Shown here piece after piece: positions 8,282 through 16,599 of a DNA stretch of 20,116 bases (position 1 is the stretch's first letter; each line of letters opens with the position of its first letter). The DNA lies in the NCBI GenBank assembly GCA_002392945.1, contig DGHZ01000028.1:1-20116 (forward strand). The letters are read 5' to 3'. The notes below the pieces were generated by a model. It saw only the letters and a list, made by a program, of their open reading frames with translations. It was not told where the DNA came from and ran no database searches. Source of the DNA: Caryophanales bacterium UBA3835 (GTDB lineage: Bacteria > Bacillota_I > Bacilli_A > RFN20 > CAG-826). The position numbers and the translations under genes were made by a program.

Positions 8282-8331
8282 CTTAGAATAATTCTAATAT
8301 AGATGAATATATGTTAAAATAAATTTTAATT
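8282..8331. promoter_or_regulatory. Compact divergent promoter pair
   Basis: The 50-base gap between two divergent ATGs holds a minus-strand -10 candidate TATATT (plus-strand bases 8296-8301) and a plus-strand extended -10, TGTTAAAAT (8312-8320). The -35 boxes are weak. Both would start transcription about 5-8 bases before their ATG, leaving no room for a ribosome binding site. The assignments come from reading the sequence only. Confidence 0.5.
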
Positions 8332-9246
8332 ATGAAAGAAAAAGAAGTCGTTAACGCTAGAAGAATTAACAAAATGCGATTCATTGCGGGGATTGTTATT
8401 TGTTCTTTAGTTATTGCTTTAACCTTTACTGGTGTCGCTTTAAATCTAGCGGATTATTTTAACTATGGCACACCTGAATCTGGGTTACATAATTTAAGAA
8501 TGTTTACCACAATTTCTAATATTATTGCTGCTATAGCAGCCTTCCTTTGTTTACCATTCCAAATTGATGGACTTAGAAGAGATAGATATAACTTACCTTC
8601 TTGGATTGTGTTACTTATGTATGTTGGTGCTGTTGGTGCTTTTTTAACTTTTGTTGTTGCTCTAACTTTAATATCTGCTTTCCAAGGGTTTGTGCAAACG
8701 ATGTTTATGAACTCTAACATTTTTTTCCACACCCTTAATCCAATCTTAATAACTTTGTTATTTGTGTTAGTTATTTCTGATAATCATATTAAATTTTCAC
8801 GCTCTTTTATTCCTTTGGTCCCGGTTGTAATTTATATGATTATTTATTTCCTTATGGTGTTTGTTTTTAAAGTATGGAGAGATCATTATCAAACTGATAC
8901 ATTTATTCCTTGGCCAGTATCGTTAATATTAATATTAGGTGTGAGCTTTGGTATATGTCAGTTACTTAGGTTTTTGCATAACCTATCAAATAAATACGTT
9001 AATCAAAAGATTGTGGATTACTATATGAAATCTAGTGACTTTGATTTCCCTAAGGTGAGTAATGCAATATCTCATTTAGCGACTTTAGAATCTAAATTCT
9101 TCCATGAAGGGGATGATATTTATATTCCTACTGATATTATCAAATTATTATCAGACCGCTTCGGCGCGGATATTGTTCCTTTAGATATTTTGTATGATAT
9201 TTATCTAGAGCAGTATCTAATCTCTATTGGTAAGAAAGTCTCTTAA
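8332..9246 (+). CDS. Pr6Pr-like multi-pass membrane protein
   Basis: A 304-residue membrane protein with about six helices in residues 15-225 and a hydrophilic C-terminal tail of about 80 residues. Two patches recall the Pr6Pr family of bacterial membrane proteins: a FTTISNI stretch (where relatives have a FTxxSN-like motif) and an NSNIFFHTLNP stretch before the fourth or fifth helix. The function of that family is unknown to me. The C-terminal tail (about 225-304) shows no motif I recognise and may be specific to this group. The ATG at 8332 has no ribosome binding site and lies 11 bases after a TAAAAT box. No hairpin terminator follows, so transcripts may run into the nuclease gene, which also has its own promoter. 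Confidence 0.6.
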   Translation: MKEKEVVNARRINKMRFIAGIVICSLVIALTFTGVALNLADYFNYGTPESGLHNLRMFTTISNIIAAIAAFLCLPFQIDGLRRDRYNLPSWIVLLMYVGAVGAFLTFVVALTLISAFQGFVQTMFMNSNIFFHTLNPILITLLFVLVISDNHIKFSRSFIPLVPVVIYMIIYFLMVFVFKVWRDHYQTDTFIPWPVSLILILGVSFGICQLLRFLHNLSNKYVNQKIVDYYMKSSDFDFPKVSNAISHLATLESKFFHEGDDIYIPTDIIKLLSDRFGADIVPLDILYDIYLEQYLISIGKKVS

Positions 9247-9262
9247 TATCAATATTTTTTTC

Positions 9263-9323
9263 TTTGTCGCTATAAAAATGATTATATAATTTATATGTGC
9301 ATATACATACGCCTATATAGGAG
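9263..9323 (+). promoter_or_regulatory. Promoter and ribosome binding site of the surface nuclease gene
   Basis: A TATAAT box (9285-9290) is preceded by a TTTGTC -35 candidate (9263-9268) at 16 bases. AGGAG (9319-9323) lies 6 bases before the ATG at 9330 and fixes that start. The leader would be about 33 bases. Confidence 0.55.
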
Positions 9324-9329
9324 ATCCAT

Positions 9330-11789
9330 ATGAAAAATAATGGTTATCATATTTTTAATAAGCACTCAATTAGTATATTTTCAATTACCGCTTTATTGAT
9401 GTGTGCTTTTTCTTTTAGTGGCGCTAACAATCCTAAAAAAGAAGTAGTCGTGGACGCTTATTCGATAAATGCTCTACCAACTACAATTGATTTAAATGAT
9501 ACTCAAGAAAGTGATATTCGAGATTATTATTCCGCTTTAAATTCTTTAGCTGATAATGAAAGACAAGGCACTAATTTACTTAAAAATCTTAAAGAAATTC
9601 TTAGAAACGGACAAAAGTATTATTCATACGATAACAATAATGGTCTACCTATATGGCAAATTTATGAAATTGCTGATCGTGACTGGGTAAAATCACCAGC
9701 AAGTTCAGTAACATATGGAACATATGATTCTACTAATAATCGATTATTAAACTATCAATATGGTACTAATAGTAACTCAAAAAATAATCCTTATTTACAT
9801 GCTTTATATGTGAATAGAAATGTAGATAACCAAGTTAGAGCGTGGGGAGACCACTCTCAAACTAGTGGATGGGGAATTAATAGAGAACATATCTGGGCTA
9901 AATCTCATGGTTTTAACGCCACTGATACTTCAGAAGATTCGGCAGGCGCTAGAGGAGATCCAATGCACTTATGGAGTGCTAGTGGATATATCAACGCAGC
10001 TTCAATCAATAGCAAACTTAGATATCATGTAAATTATTTCTTTGGGTTTGTTGATTTAAATCAAACATATCTTTCAACCGATAATGATGGTAGTGGTTAT
10101 TCGTTTTTAAGCGGAAACTATGAAGGAGTTCCACTTAATGTTAGTCAAATAAATGGTAATAATGTTTTTGAACCTCAAGACTCAGATAAAGGCGATATTG
10201 CTAGAGCCATATTTTATATGGCTGCTCGCTATAATTATTATTCCGGTTATGATGAGGAAGGAATTAACTCTAATAATCCTAATTTAGAACTTGTAGATGC
10301 AGCTTGGAACACGGACTGGTCTGGTTCCTATGATTCTACAGTAACTAAGCCAGGAAGAATGGGCGTACTTCGTGATTTATTAGCGTGGAATCGTCTTGAT
10401 CCACCTGATGAATGGGAAATTCATAGGAATAACTTGTTATACACTAATTACACAAACAATAGGAATCCATTTATTGATTATCCAGAATGGGCAGAATACA
10501 TCTGGGGAAAATCAGTTTTAGCTAACGATAATCGAACTATCACTTCATATAATAGTTCTCCAACAGGAATAGCTTCCCCTTCTACTGATATGATTAGTGC
10601 TTTTAAAGAAACAATTCACCCAACTAGCATTTCCTTCACTTCAGTTCTTTCTTCATTAGAAGTTGGCGATACCTATCAACTCGAATATCAAATTAGCCCA
10701 AAAAATACGAGTGATAAAAGAGTATATTTCTCTTCCTCTGATGACACTGTAGTCACTATAAGTGATACTGGCTTACTTACCGCAGTTGGAGCTGGAGAAG
10801 TTTCTGTTTCTGTTGCCACTGTAGACGGTGATATTAGTGACTCATTTAATATTGTGGTTAGTGAGCAAACACATGATAGTAATTATTATCTCACTAGCGG
10901 TTCACCTTATATCAATGGAGTGCCATATAAAATGTATTTCCATCACACCTTAGGTGGAGTAGAACCTGTACCAGATTATTATTTTATTGGTTCAATGAAT
11001 GGTTATTATGGAGATAGTTCAACTGACATTAGCAAAGCATGTGACGTTTATTTTGAAGCAAATGGATCAGGACAAAATATTTATTTTGAAACTGGTGAAC
11101 CGGCAGCTAAAAATTACCTGTATGTCAATGTTTCTACTTCAGGAACTAAAACTTATTATAATTTTGCCTATGACACATCTATTCCTCCTGTTGCGTGGTA
11201 TTACAATTCGGATGCCAAATGCATGACTTATGATCCAGGTAATAGACCTAGTACATTTGGATCATATAATCAATACACTAATTTTGCTGCACCATATTTA
11301 AGTAACACTTTAAATGCTATGGAATTTGTTACATCTGATAGTGATAGTGGAACTAACGATTCCGCTACGGGACTAGCAACATTATTTACCGACTACATTA
11401 CTTGTGATGCAACAGGTGAAAATGCACCTTCTTATAAAGTAGGAGCGTCTTGGGATATATTTGAAACTTTATATTCTAAATATAGTGAGTCTGCTAAAAG
11501 TATATTAGCAGAAACCATTAGTAGTGTTTCTGGAACAGACCTACAGATTGGTTTAGCTAAATATGATTACATCATTCAAAAATATAACACCTTAGAAGTT
11601 ACTACTTATAAAGACTTCTTAGGACGTGTTGATAGTAATCAAATTACTTTAAACGCTTCTAGTAATAGTAGTAGTTTTGCTATTGATTTAAGTAATAGCA
11701 GTTATATAACAATTATCATAGCAGTGGGTGTTTCTTTGGCTTCTGCGCTAATCTTGCTAATTACTTTTAAAAAGAAAAGAAAACAATAA
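9330..11789 (+). CDS. Surface-anchored endonuclease I family nuclease with bacterial Ig-like domain
   Basis: Residues 1-32 form a signal peptide (basic start, hydrophobic core ending in AFSFSGA). The nuclease domain of the endonuclease I family (EndA/Vvn/BsnB type) spans about 60-395. It has NREHIWAKSHG (184-194, catalytic His187), DPMHL (210-214), GYIN (219-222), GDIARAIFYMAARY (288-301) and NRNPFIDYPE (377-386). Residues about 430-512 fit a BIG2-type Ig-like domain (SLEVGDTYQL...GLLTAVGAGEVSV). About 270 further residues have no recognised domain, and the chain ends in a membrane helix (792-813) with a KKKRKQ tail and no LPXTG motif. It should be held outside the cell on the membrane and degrade DNA or RNA for nutrients or biofilm turnover. 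One oddity: relatives usually have HH where this protein has MH (212-213). AGGAG before 9330 supports the start. Confidence 0.85.
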   Translation: MKNNGYHIFNKHSISIFSITALLMCAFSFSGANNPKKEVVVDAYSINALPTTIDLNDTQESDIRDYYSALNSLADNERQGTNLLKNLKEILRNGQKYYSYDNNNGLPIWQIYEIADRDWVKSPASSVTYGTYDSTNNRLLNYQYGTNSNSKNNPYLHALYVNRNVDNQVRAWGDHSQTSGWGINREHIWAKSHGFNATDTSEDSAGARGDPMHLWSASGYINAASINSKLRYHVNYFFGFVDLNQTYLSTDNDGSGYSFLSGNYEGVPLNVSQINGNNVFEPQDSDKGDIARAIFYMAARYNYYSGYDEEGINSNNPNLELVDAAWNTDWSGSYDSTVTKPGRMGVLRDLLAWNRLDPPDEWEIHRNNLLYTNYTNNRNPFIDYPEWAEYIWGKSVLANDNRTITSYNSSPTGIASPSTDMISAFKETIHPTSISFTSVLSSLEVGDTYQLEYQISPKNTSDKRVYFSSSDDTVVTISDTGLLTAVGAGEVSVSVATVDGDISDSFNIVVSEQTHDSNYYLTSGSPYINGVPYKMYFHHTLGGVEPVPDYYFIGSMNGYYGDSSTDISKACDVYFEANGSGQNIYFETGEPAAKNYLYVNVSTSGTKTYYNFAYDTSIPPVAWYYNSDAKCMTYDPGNRPSTFGSYNQYTNFAAPYLSNTLNAMEFVTSDSDSGTNDSATGLATLFTDYITCDATGENAPSYKVGASWDIFETLYSKYSESAKSILAETISSVSGTDLQIGLAKYDYIIQKYNTLEVTTYKDFLGRVDSNQITLNASSNSSSFAIDLSNSSYITIIIAVGVSLASALILLITFKKKRKQ

Positions 11790-11799
11790 TATTTAAGTA

Positions 11800-11897
11800 T
11801 TGACTGATTAATAGTTGAATCTATATTAGAATGAGACGATATCAGTCTACTTTTATAGATAAAATAATAGAGATATAATACCGATATAGTTTGGAGG
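11800..11897 (+). promoter_or_regulatory. Promoter region and ribosome binding site of the channel gene
   Basis: TTGACT (11800-11805), 16 bases, then TATATT (11822-11827) makes a good sigma-A-type promoter. A second TATAAT (11874-11879) with a poor -35 lies closer to the gene. A 7-bp inverted repeat, GACTGAT (11802-11808) and ATCAGTC (11841-11847), spans the first promoter and could be an operator, but this is weak. GGAGG (11893-11897) sits 8 bases before the ATG at 11906. Confidence 0.5.
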
Positions 11898-11905
11898 ATG
11901 TTTTC

Positions 11906-12835
11906 ATGGAAGAGAAAAAGAAAAACGGCTTTTATTACGTTGGCTTTACTTGTGGAATTTTAGCGATTGTATCTTGTATTATCGCCATTGGTTTTTCTGC
12001 TGCTAACTTATTTTACTCTATTTACACCTTAACCGGAGCGTTATTCTTTTTAGGACTTAACCGCATTGGGCTACACTTGAGTAATTTCAAAGATAATTTG
12101 TTCGCGAATATCTTTTTGACCGCGTTGATTTTTGTTTTAGCGATTTTTGTGGGGCTTACCAAATATAGTATTTATTTCTTAATTACTTCGATGTTTTTAT
12201 ATTCATTGACAATCATTATTAATTGCTTATCTAAAATGAAAAAAGATCATTCTATTCAAACTATTATTTTTAACTGCTTATGCATCACATTTGTTTTCTT
12301 ATTCTCATTTATATTTTTCTTCCCTGCAATCTACGCAAAACATGCAACCACAGTTAGTAATTCTAATTTTATTGTTTTATGTTTCTGTGCGACTATCATT
12401 GTTTCTAGTAGTAAGAATTTAATATTTCCTTACCACAAAACTCTTAAACTTAACGTTGTTCAAAATATTATTAAAAAATCGATGTTCAATGAGATTATCA
12501 TGGGTTTATTGATTTTAATAGTTTTGTGTTCTATATATTTCACAATTGTAGAACCAAATATAACAAGTTTTGTTGATTCTTTATGGTATTCGTTTGCGGT
12601 TATTACCACAATCGGATTCGGCGATGTTTATGTTACTACCACATTTGGAAGAATCTTGTCAGTGTTTTTAGGAATAAGTGGAATTGTCGTAGTAGCGTTA
12701 TTCACTTCGTTTATTGTTAACTTCTATAATGAAATGAATCGTAAAAGAGAAGAAAAAACTATTCAAAGGCTTATCCATGAAGCTAAAGAATTAGAGAAAA
12801 CAGAAGAAGAAAAGAAAGATAATCTTTCTTCTTAA
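11906..12835 (+). CDS. Potassium-channel-like membrane protein (ion channel 2 pore)
   Basis: The start is set at ATG 11906 (309 residues) because GGAGG (11893-11897) lies just ahead; an in-frame TTG at 11891 adjoins that site and is unlikely to be used. The N-terminal half has four to five hydrophobic helices (about 9-170). The C-terminal half has the two-helix channel module: helix about 194-216, pore loop with selectivity filter TIGFGD (235-240), and helix about 249-273. The filter is a variant of the potassium TVGYGD motif that occurs in natural K+ channels. The tail (about 277-309) is highly charged and probably helical. No RCK/TrkA domain follows, so gating control is not evident. It probably forms a tetrameric K+ channel; selectivity is inferred from the filter alone. 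Confidence 0.75.
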   Translation: MEEKKKNGFYYVGFTCGILAIVSCIIAIGFSAANLFYSIYTLTGALFFLGLNRIGLHLSNFKDNLFANIFLTALIFVLAIFVGLTKYSIYFLITSMFLYSLTIIINCLSKMKKDHSIQTIIFNCLCITFVFLFSFIFFFPAIYAKHATTVSNSNFIVLCFCATIIVSSSKNLIFPYHKTLKLNVVQNIIKKSMFNEIIMGLLILIVLCSIYFTIVEPNITSFVDSLWYSFAVITTIGFGDVYVTTTFGRILSVFLGISGIVVVALFTSFIVNFYNEMNRKREEKTIQRLIHEAKELEKTEEEKKDNLSS

Positions 12836-12840
12836 TTTAT
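12812..12840 (+). terminator. Possible terminator hairpin within the 3' end of the channel gene
   Basis: AAGAAAGA (12812-12819) and TCTTTCTT (12823-12830) form an 8-bp stem with a 3-base loop inside the last codons, followed by a T-rich but interrupted tail. The stem is AT-rich and the Lys/Ser codons could produce it by chance, so the call is weak. Confidence 0.3.
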
Positions 12841-12845
12841 TATTT

Positions 12846-12871
12846 TGTTAATATATAACTAACCTATAAAC
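12846..12871 (+). promoter_or_regulatory. -10 element close to the start of the first glycosyltransferase
   Basis: The extended -10 TGTTAATAT (12846-12854) lies 17 bases before the ATG at 12872. No Shine-Dalgarno sequence is visible between them, so the leader would be about 10 bases. No clear -35 was found. Confidence 0.4.
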
Positions 12872-13873
12872 ATGAATAAGAAACCATTTTTCTCCATTTT
12901 AGTACCTAATTATGGTTATCAAAAATATTTATTCGAATGCCTTGATTCATTAGTTAATCAAAAACAGTCGGATGAATTTAATTATGAAGTTTTAGTGTGC
13001 GATCAAAGTAATTTAGATATATTTGAAAAGATTCAAAAAGAAGTTAAAGAGAAATACGGTGATCGAGTTAATTTATTCCATAGCGAGATAAAAGGGCTTT
13101 TAAGAGCAAGACATACTTTAATTAGAGCCGCTAAAGGGGAATATTGTCTTTGTGTTGATAGCGATGACTTCGTGGATAATGATTATTTATTTGTCATTTA
13201 TGAAAATTTAAAAAAACATAATTTCCCAGATATCCTTATTCATAATTTTATTAAATGTGATGAAAATGGTAAGGATGATCCTTCACTATACACTCCATTT
13301 ATTTGTGATGAAAAATATTTAATGGACTACTTCCTTTATTCCAATTTCTTTAACGAGGCTGTTAGGAAAACATTTAAAAGAAGTCTATATGTTATTGATG
13401 ACACTGTTGATATGGAATCTGTTATTTGTGAGGATTGGCTTTTATCCTTCCCTTTAATGACAAAAGCAAAAAAAGTTATTTATGTTCCTGAGATTCAAAA
13501 ATATCATTACAGAATGAATTTAAATTCTTTAACGCACACTGTAAAATTTGAAGAAGCTATGAAAAACCTTGCAGTTCACGACCAATATTTGTCAAATTTA
13601 AATCCAAACCCTCTTCAAAAGAAAATCTTTGACTCTCAGATTGCTATGACATATGTTGCTCTTGGAGACATGCTAATCAAAGATAAGAGTTTAACCTCCA
13701 AACAGTTTAAAGAATTTTGCAATAACGCAAGAGATCATCTCTACGAAATTGATATCAATGACAAAGAATTATATGAGATGAGCAAGAACCACAAGAAGAT
13801 TTATAGGCTATTAAAAATGAACGCTTATAAACGTTTGAAGCTCATATTTAAGATAAGAAAACTATTACATTAA
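12872..13873 (+). CDS. Family 2 glycosyltransferase (GT-A fold)
   Basis: The 333-residue protein opens with FFSILVPNYGYQKYL, the first beta-strand and loop of GT2 enzymes, and has the nucleotide-sugar/metal DXD-type motif VDSDD at 95-99. An acidic ICEDW further on is in the place of the usual catalytic-base ED motif. There is no membrane helix. It would transfer a sugar from a nucleotide donor to a growing surface glycan at the inner face of the membrane. Donor and acceptor cannot be read from the sequence; the rhamnose genes downstream make dTDP-rhamnose a candidate. It has its own upstream -10 box and a strong terminator just after it, so it is transcribed separately from the genes that follow. 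Confidence 0.8.
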   Translation: MNKKPFFSILVPNYGYQKYLFECLDSLVNQKQSDEFNYEVLVCDQSNLDIFEKIQKEVKEKYGDRVNLFHSEIKGLLRARHTLIRAAKGEYCLCVDSDDFVDNDYLFVIYENLKKHNFPDILIHNFIKCDENGKDDPSLYTPFICDEKYLMDYFLYSNFFNEAVRKTFKRSLYVIDDTVDMESVICEDWLLSFPLMTKAKKVIYVPEIQKYHYRMNLNSLTHTVKFEEAMKNLAVHDQYLSNLNPNPLQKKIFDSQIAMTYVALGDMLIKDKSLTSKQFKEFCNNARDHLYEIDINDKELYEMSKNHKKIYRLLKMNAYKRLKLIFKIRKLLH

Positions 13874-13878
13874 AAGTA

Positions 13879-13901
13879 GAAGCCCACTTTGTGGGTTTTT
13901 T
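13879..13901 (+). terminator. Intrinsic terminator after the first glycosyltransferase
   Basis: CCCAC (13883-13887), loop TTT, GTGGG (13891-13895), then six T residues (13896-13901). G·T and A-T pairs extend the stem. This is the clearest single-direction terminator in the window. Confidence 0.85.
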
Positions 13902-13907
13902 CTTTTG

Positions 13908-13925
13908 TAAAATAGTGATACGATT
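13908..13925 (+). promoter_or_regulatory. -10 element of the rhamnose gene cluster
   Basis: TTGTAAAAT ends in TAAAAT (13908-13913), directly after the preceding terminator and 12 bases before the first ATG (13926). No ribosome binding site or good -35 is seen. It would be the main promoter for the eight or so genes up to 19882. Confidence 0.4.
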
Positions 13926-14849
13926 ATGTGTGGCATTATGAAAGTAAAGATTCTTTTATCAACTTATAACGGAAGTAGATTCCTTAAAGAACAAATAGAT
14001 AGCTTATATTCTTTAGATAATATCCATGATATTAGTATTTTAGTTCGTGATGATGGTTCTAAAGATGACACCCAAAAGATTCTTGATGAATATCAGAAAA
14101 GCCACAAAAATTTTTCTTGGTATCAAGGGGAAAATAAAGGACCTGCCCGTAGTTTCTGGGAGCTTTTAAATAAGGCAAGTGGAGCTGACTATTATGCTTT
14201 TTGCGATCAAGACGATGTTTGGGAGAAAGATAAATTAGTTATTGCTATTAGTAAATTAGAACAACTTGATAAGACTAAGCCACTTTTATATATGGGAGAT
14301 GTCCATGTTGTGGATAGCGAACTTAAACATAAGGCTAATGGATTTGTGGATGTTAAGGTCCCAATTAATTATCCCTGTTCCCTATCTAATTCTGTTTGTC
14401 CTGGATGTACATTTGTTTTTAATGAATTAGCAAGATCGTTAGCGAGCAAGTTTGACGCTGAAGAATATATTGACCATCACGATTGGACTTTATATAAAAT
14501 TGTAGCCTGTTTTGGTGAAGTGGTTTTAGATAAAACCACACATATGCATTATCGCCAGCACGAAAATAATGTCATTGGCGCAAAAACAAAAATTGGAAAG
14601 TTTATGGATATGATTTTTAAAAAACCAAGAGATCCGAAATTTATTCACCAAAGATTAAGAAACGCTTTAGCGTTAGAAAAATATTATGGGGACATTATGA
14701 GTGAAGAAAATAGATACTTAACCCATTTAATTGCCCATTATACTGAAGATAAGAAAATAAAAAAGGCTCTTTTAAAAGAAAAGAGATTTAAATATTCCAA
14801 GATGCAATTTGCCTATTTTAAATATCTAGTGAGGATTAACAAATTATGA
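13926..14849 (+). CDS. Family 2 glycosyltransferase, rhamnosyltransferase-like
   Basis: The GT2 fold is shown by KILLSTYNGSRFLKEQ near the start, VRDDGSKDDT (40-49) and the DXD-type CDQDDVW (93-99). The STYNG...DQDD combination is typical of enzymes annotated as rhamnosyl or galactosyl transferases in capsule and rhamnan loci. The start is ambiguous: ATG 13926 would fit a nearly leaderless transcript, whereas ATG 13938 gives MKVKILLSTYNG, the usual N-terminus of the family. Neither has a ribosome binding site. The stop, TGA at 14847-14849, overlaps the next gene's ATG by four bases, and it is the only TGA stop in the window. Confidence 0.8.
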   Translation: MCGIMKVKILLSTYNGSRFLKEQIDSLYSLDNIHDISILVRDDGSKDDTQKILDEYQKSHKNFSWYQGENKGPARSFWELLNKASGADYYAFCDQDDVWEKDKLVIAISKLEQLDKTKPLLYMGDVHVVDSELKHKANGFVDVKVPINYPCSLSNSVCPGCTFVFNELARSLASKFDAEEYIDHHDWTLYKIVACFGEVVLDKTTHMHYRQHENNVIGAKTKIGKFMDMIFKKPRDPKFIHQRLRNALALEKYYGDIMSEENRYLTHLIAHYTEDKKIKKALLKEKRFKYSKMQFAYFKYLVRINKL

Positions 14850-15706
14850 TGAGTGTTGATATAGTTTGTCCGATATATAAAAACTATGACCAACTAGTGT
14901 CGTTATATGAAGCGCTAAATAAGCAAGTCGATATAAAGATTAATAAGTTTGTTTTTCCTATGACTATTTCTGAAGACAAAGAAATAGATAATAAAATTAG
15001 AGAATTTATAAAAGAAAAAAAGATTGTATCTTTTGAAGTAAGCAAAGAAGAATTCTCTCATTCATTAACTAGAGAAAAGGCTATTAAAGAGTATTGCGAA
15101 AGCGAATTAGTTATTTTATGCTCTCAAGATGTGGTCTTTTTTGAAGAACACGCTCTTAGTAGAATAGCGGCATCTATAAATGAAGAAGTTATATATTCCT
15201 ATGGAAGACAAATTTGTCAAAATCATTCCATCGAAAGATATATTCGTAAAAAGAACTATCCTAAGAAAGGCTATATTGTCAGTAAAGACGATATTGAAAG
15301 AATGCAACTTATGGCCTTTTTCGCTAGTGATGCATTTTCTTGTTTATCAAGAAAACATTTCTTAGAATTAAATGGCTATCAAGGATATGACGTAATGTTC
15401 GCCGAAGACATGCTTTATTCTAAGTTTGTTTTAGATGCTGGATATAAAAAAGCATATGTTGAAGGGGCCATTGTGGCACATTCTCATAAATTTAAATTAA
15501 AAGAGTTGTATAATAGATATTATGAAACTGGAAAGTTCCATAAAGAAATTGGTTTATTTAATCAGTATAAAAGCACTGATTCCGGAATGAAATTAGCATT
15601 ATATGTTTTAGGACAAGCATTGATACACTTTAACATTCCTGTCTTATTCAGGTGGTTACCTGATATGGCAGCGAGATATCTTGGTATGAAGAAAGGAAAG
15701 AAATAA
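14846..15706 (+). CDS. Glycosyltransferase family 2, rhamnosyltransferase-like
   Basis: The 286-residue protein begins VDIVCPIYKNYDQL, has FSHSLTREKA (about 70-79) and then CSQDV (92-96). In rhamnosyltransferase relatives the equivalent of this last motif is a TQDA-like DXD element, in which only the last Asp is kept. An AEDM acidic pair (186-189) and HSHKF follow. These are the positions of the donor-binding and catalytic-base motifs of GT2 enzymes. It overlaps the previous gene by 4 bases (ATGA), with GAGGA at 14831-14835 as ribosome binding site, and ends 1 base before rmlA. This tight coupling to the dTDP-rhamnose genes supports rhamnose as donor, though that is inferred. Confidence 0.75.
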   Translation: MMSVDIVCPIYKNYDQLVSLYEALNKQVDIKINKFVFPMTISEDKEIDNKIREFIKEKKIVSFEVSKEEFSHSLTREKAIKEYCESELVILCSQDVVFFEEHALSRIAASINEEVIYSYGRQICQNHSIERYIRKKNYPKKGYIVSKDDIERMQLMAFFASDAFSCLSRKHFLELNGYQGYDVMFAEDMLYSKFVLDAGYKKAYVEGAIVAHSHKFKLKELYNRYYETGKFHKEIGLFNQYKSTDSGMKLALYVLGQALIHFNIPVLFRWLPDMAARYLGMKKGKK

Positions 15707-15707
15707 T

Positions 15708-16598
15708 ATGAAAGGCATTATCTTAGCAGGAGGAAGTGGAACTAGACTATATCCACTTACTAGAGTTACTAGCAAACAATTACTCCCAATTTATGACAAA
15801 CCAATGATTTATTATCCACTTAGCATTTTAATGTTAGCGGGTATTAGAGATATTTTAATTATCTCCACTCCAGAAGATACTCCTAAATTTGAAGCATTAT
15901 TAGGAAATGGTGAATCTATAGGAGTGAATTTATCTTATGTCGTTCAACCTTCTCCAGATGGACTTGCTCAAGCTTTCTTATTAGGAGAAGAATTCATTGG
16001 CGATGATGCCTGTGCGATGATCCTTGGAGATAATATTTTCTTTGGTAATGGTCTTAAGACCAAACTTAAAGCTTCTGTTGAAAGAGCGGAAAAAGAAGGA
16101 TTAGCGACTGTCTTTGGTTATTACGTTACTGACCCTGAAAGATTTGGGGTTGTGGAATTTGATGAACACAACAAACCAACTAGAATTGTGGAAAAACCAA
16201 AAGAACCAAAAAGTAACTATGCGGTAACTGGTTTATATTTCTATCCTAAAGGTGTTTCTAATATGGCTAAAAAAGTGAAGCCAAGCGCTAGAGGGGAATT
16301 AGAAATTACTGATTTAAACGTGATGTATTTAGAGGCCCAAAAGCTTTCTGTGGAATTAATTGGTCGTGGAGTGACTTGGCTTGATACTGGTACCCATGAA
16401 TCATTAGTAGAAGCCTCTATATTTGTAAAGACTATCGAAGATAAGATGGGATTGAAGATTTCTTGTCCTGAAGAAATTGCCTATACGAACGGTTGGATTT
16501 CTAAAGATAAATTATTAGAAATAGGTAATACTATGGCAAAAAACCAATACGGACAACATTTATTAAATGTTGCTAGTGGTAAAGTGAAGGTATTATAG
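15708..16598 (+). CDS. rmlA: Glucose-1-phosphate thymidylyltransferase
   Basis: Joins glucose-1-phosphate and dTTP to give dTDP-glucose, the first step of dTDP-L-rhamnose synthesis. The 296 residues match the usual length. The nucleotide-binding signature GGSGTRLYPLT (8-18), the conserved SKQLLPIYDKPM (22-33) and the metal-binding LGDN (106-109) are all intact. The ATG follows an AAAGGAAAG ribosome binding site (15692-15700). The stop is 1 base before rmlC. In many species the enzyme is inhibited by dTDP-rhamnose through an allosteric site; I did not check that site here. Confidence 0.95.
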   Translation: MKGIILAGGSGTRLYPLTRVTSKQLLPIYDKPMIYYPLSILMLAGIRDILIISTPEDTPKFEALLGNGESIGVNLSYVVQPSPDGLAQAFLLGEEFIGDDACAMILGDNIFFGNGLKTKLKASVERAEKEGLATVFGYYVTDPERFGVVEFDEHNKPTRIVEKPKEPKSNYAVTGLYFYPKGVSNMAKKVKPSARGELEITDLNVMYLEAQKLSVELIGRGVTWLDTGTHESLVEASIFVKTIEDKMGLKISCPEEIAYTNGWISKDKLLEIGNTMAKNQYGQHLLNVASGKVKVL

Positions 16599-16599
16599 T

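Noticed and set aside
8291..8304. A 14-base string (ATTCTAATATAGAT) also present as its reverse complement at 11819-11832, both near promoters.
   Set aside because: It overlaps likely -10 boxes in both places, and a few AT-rich 14-base matches are expected by chance in a window of this size.
11891..11905. TTG at 11891 as start of the channel gene.
   Set aside because: It adjoins the GGAGG ribosome binding site that serves the ATG at 11906.
14840..14865. Possible use of TGA as tryptophan (Mycoplasma-type code), given the AT-richness.
   Set aside because: Tryptophan is encoded by TGG throughout, no long gene contains an in-frame TGA, and TGA at 14847-14849 is a well-placed stop overlapping the next ATG.
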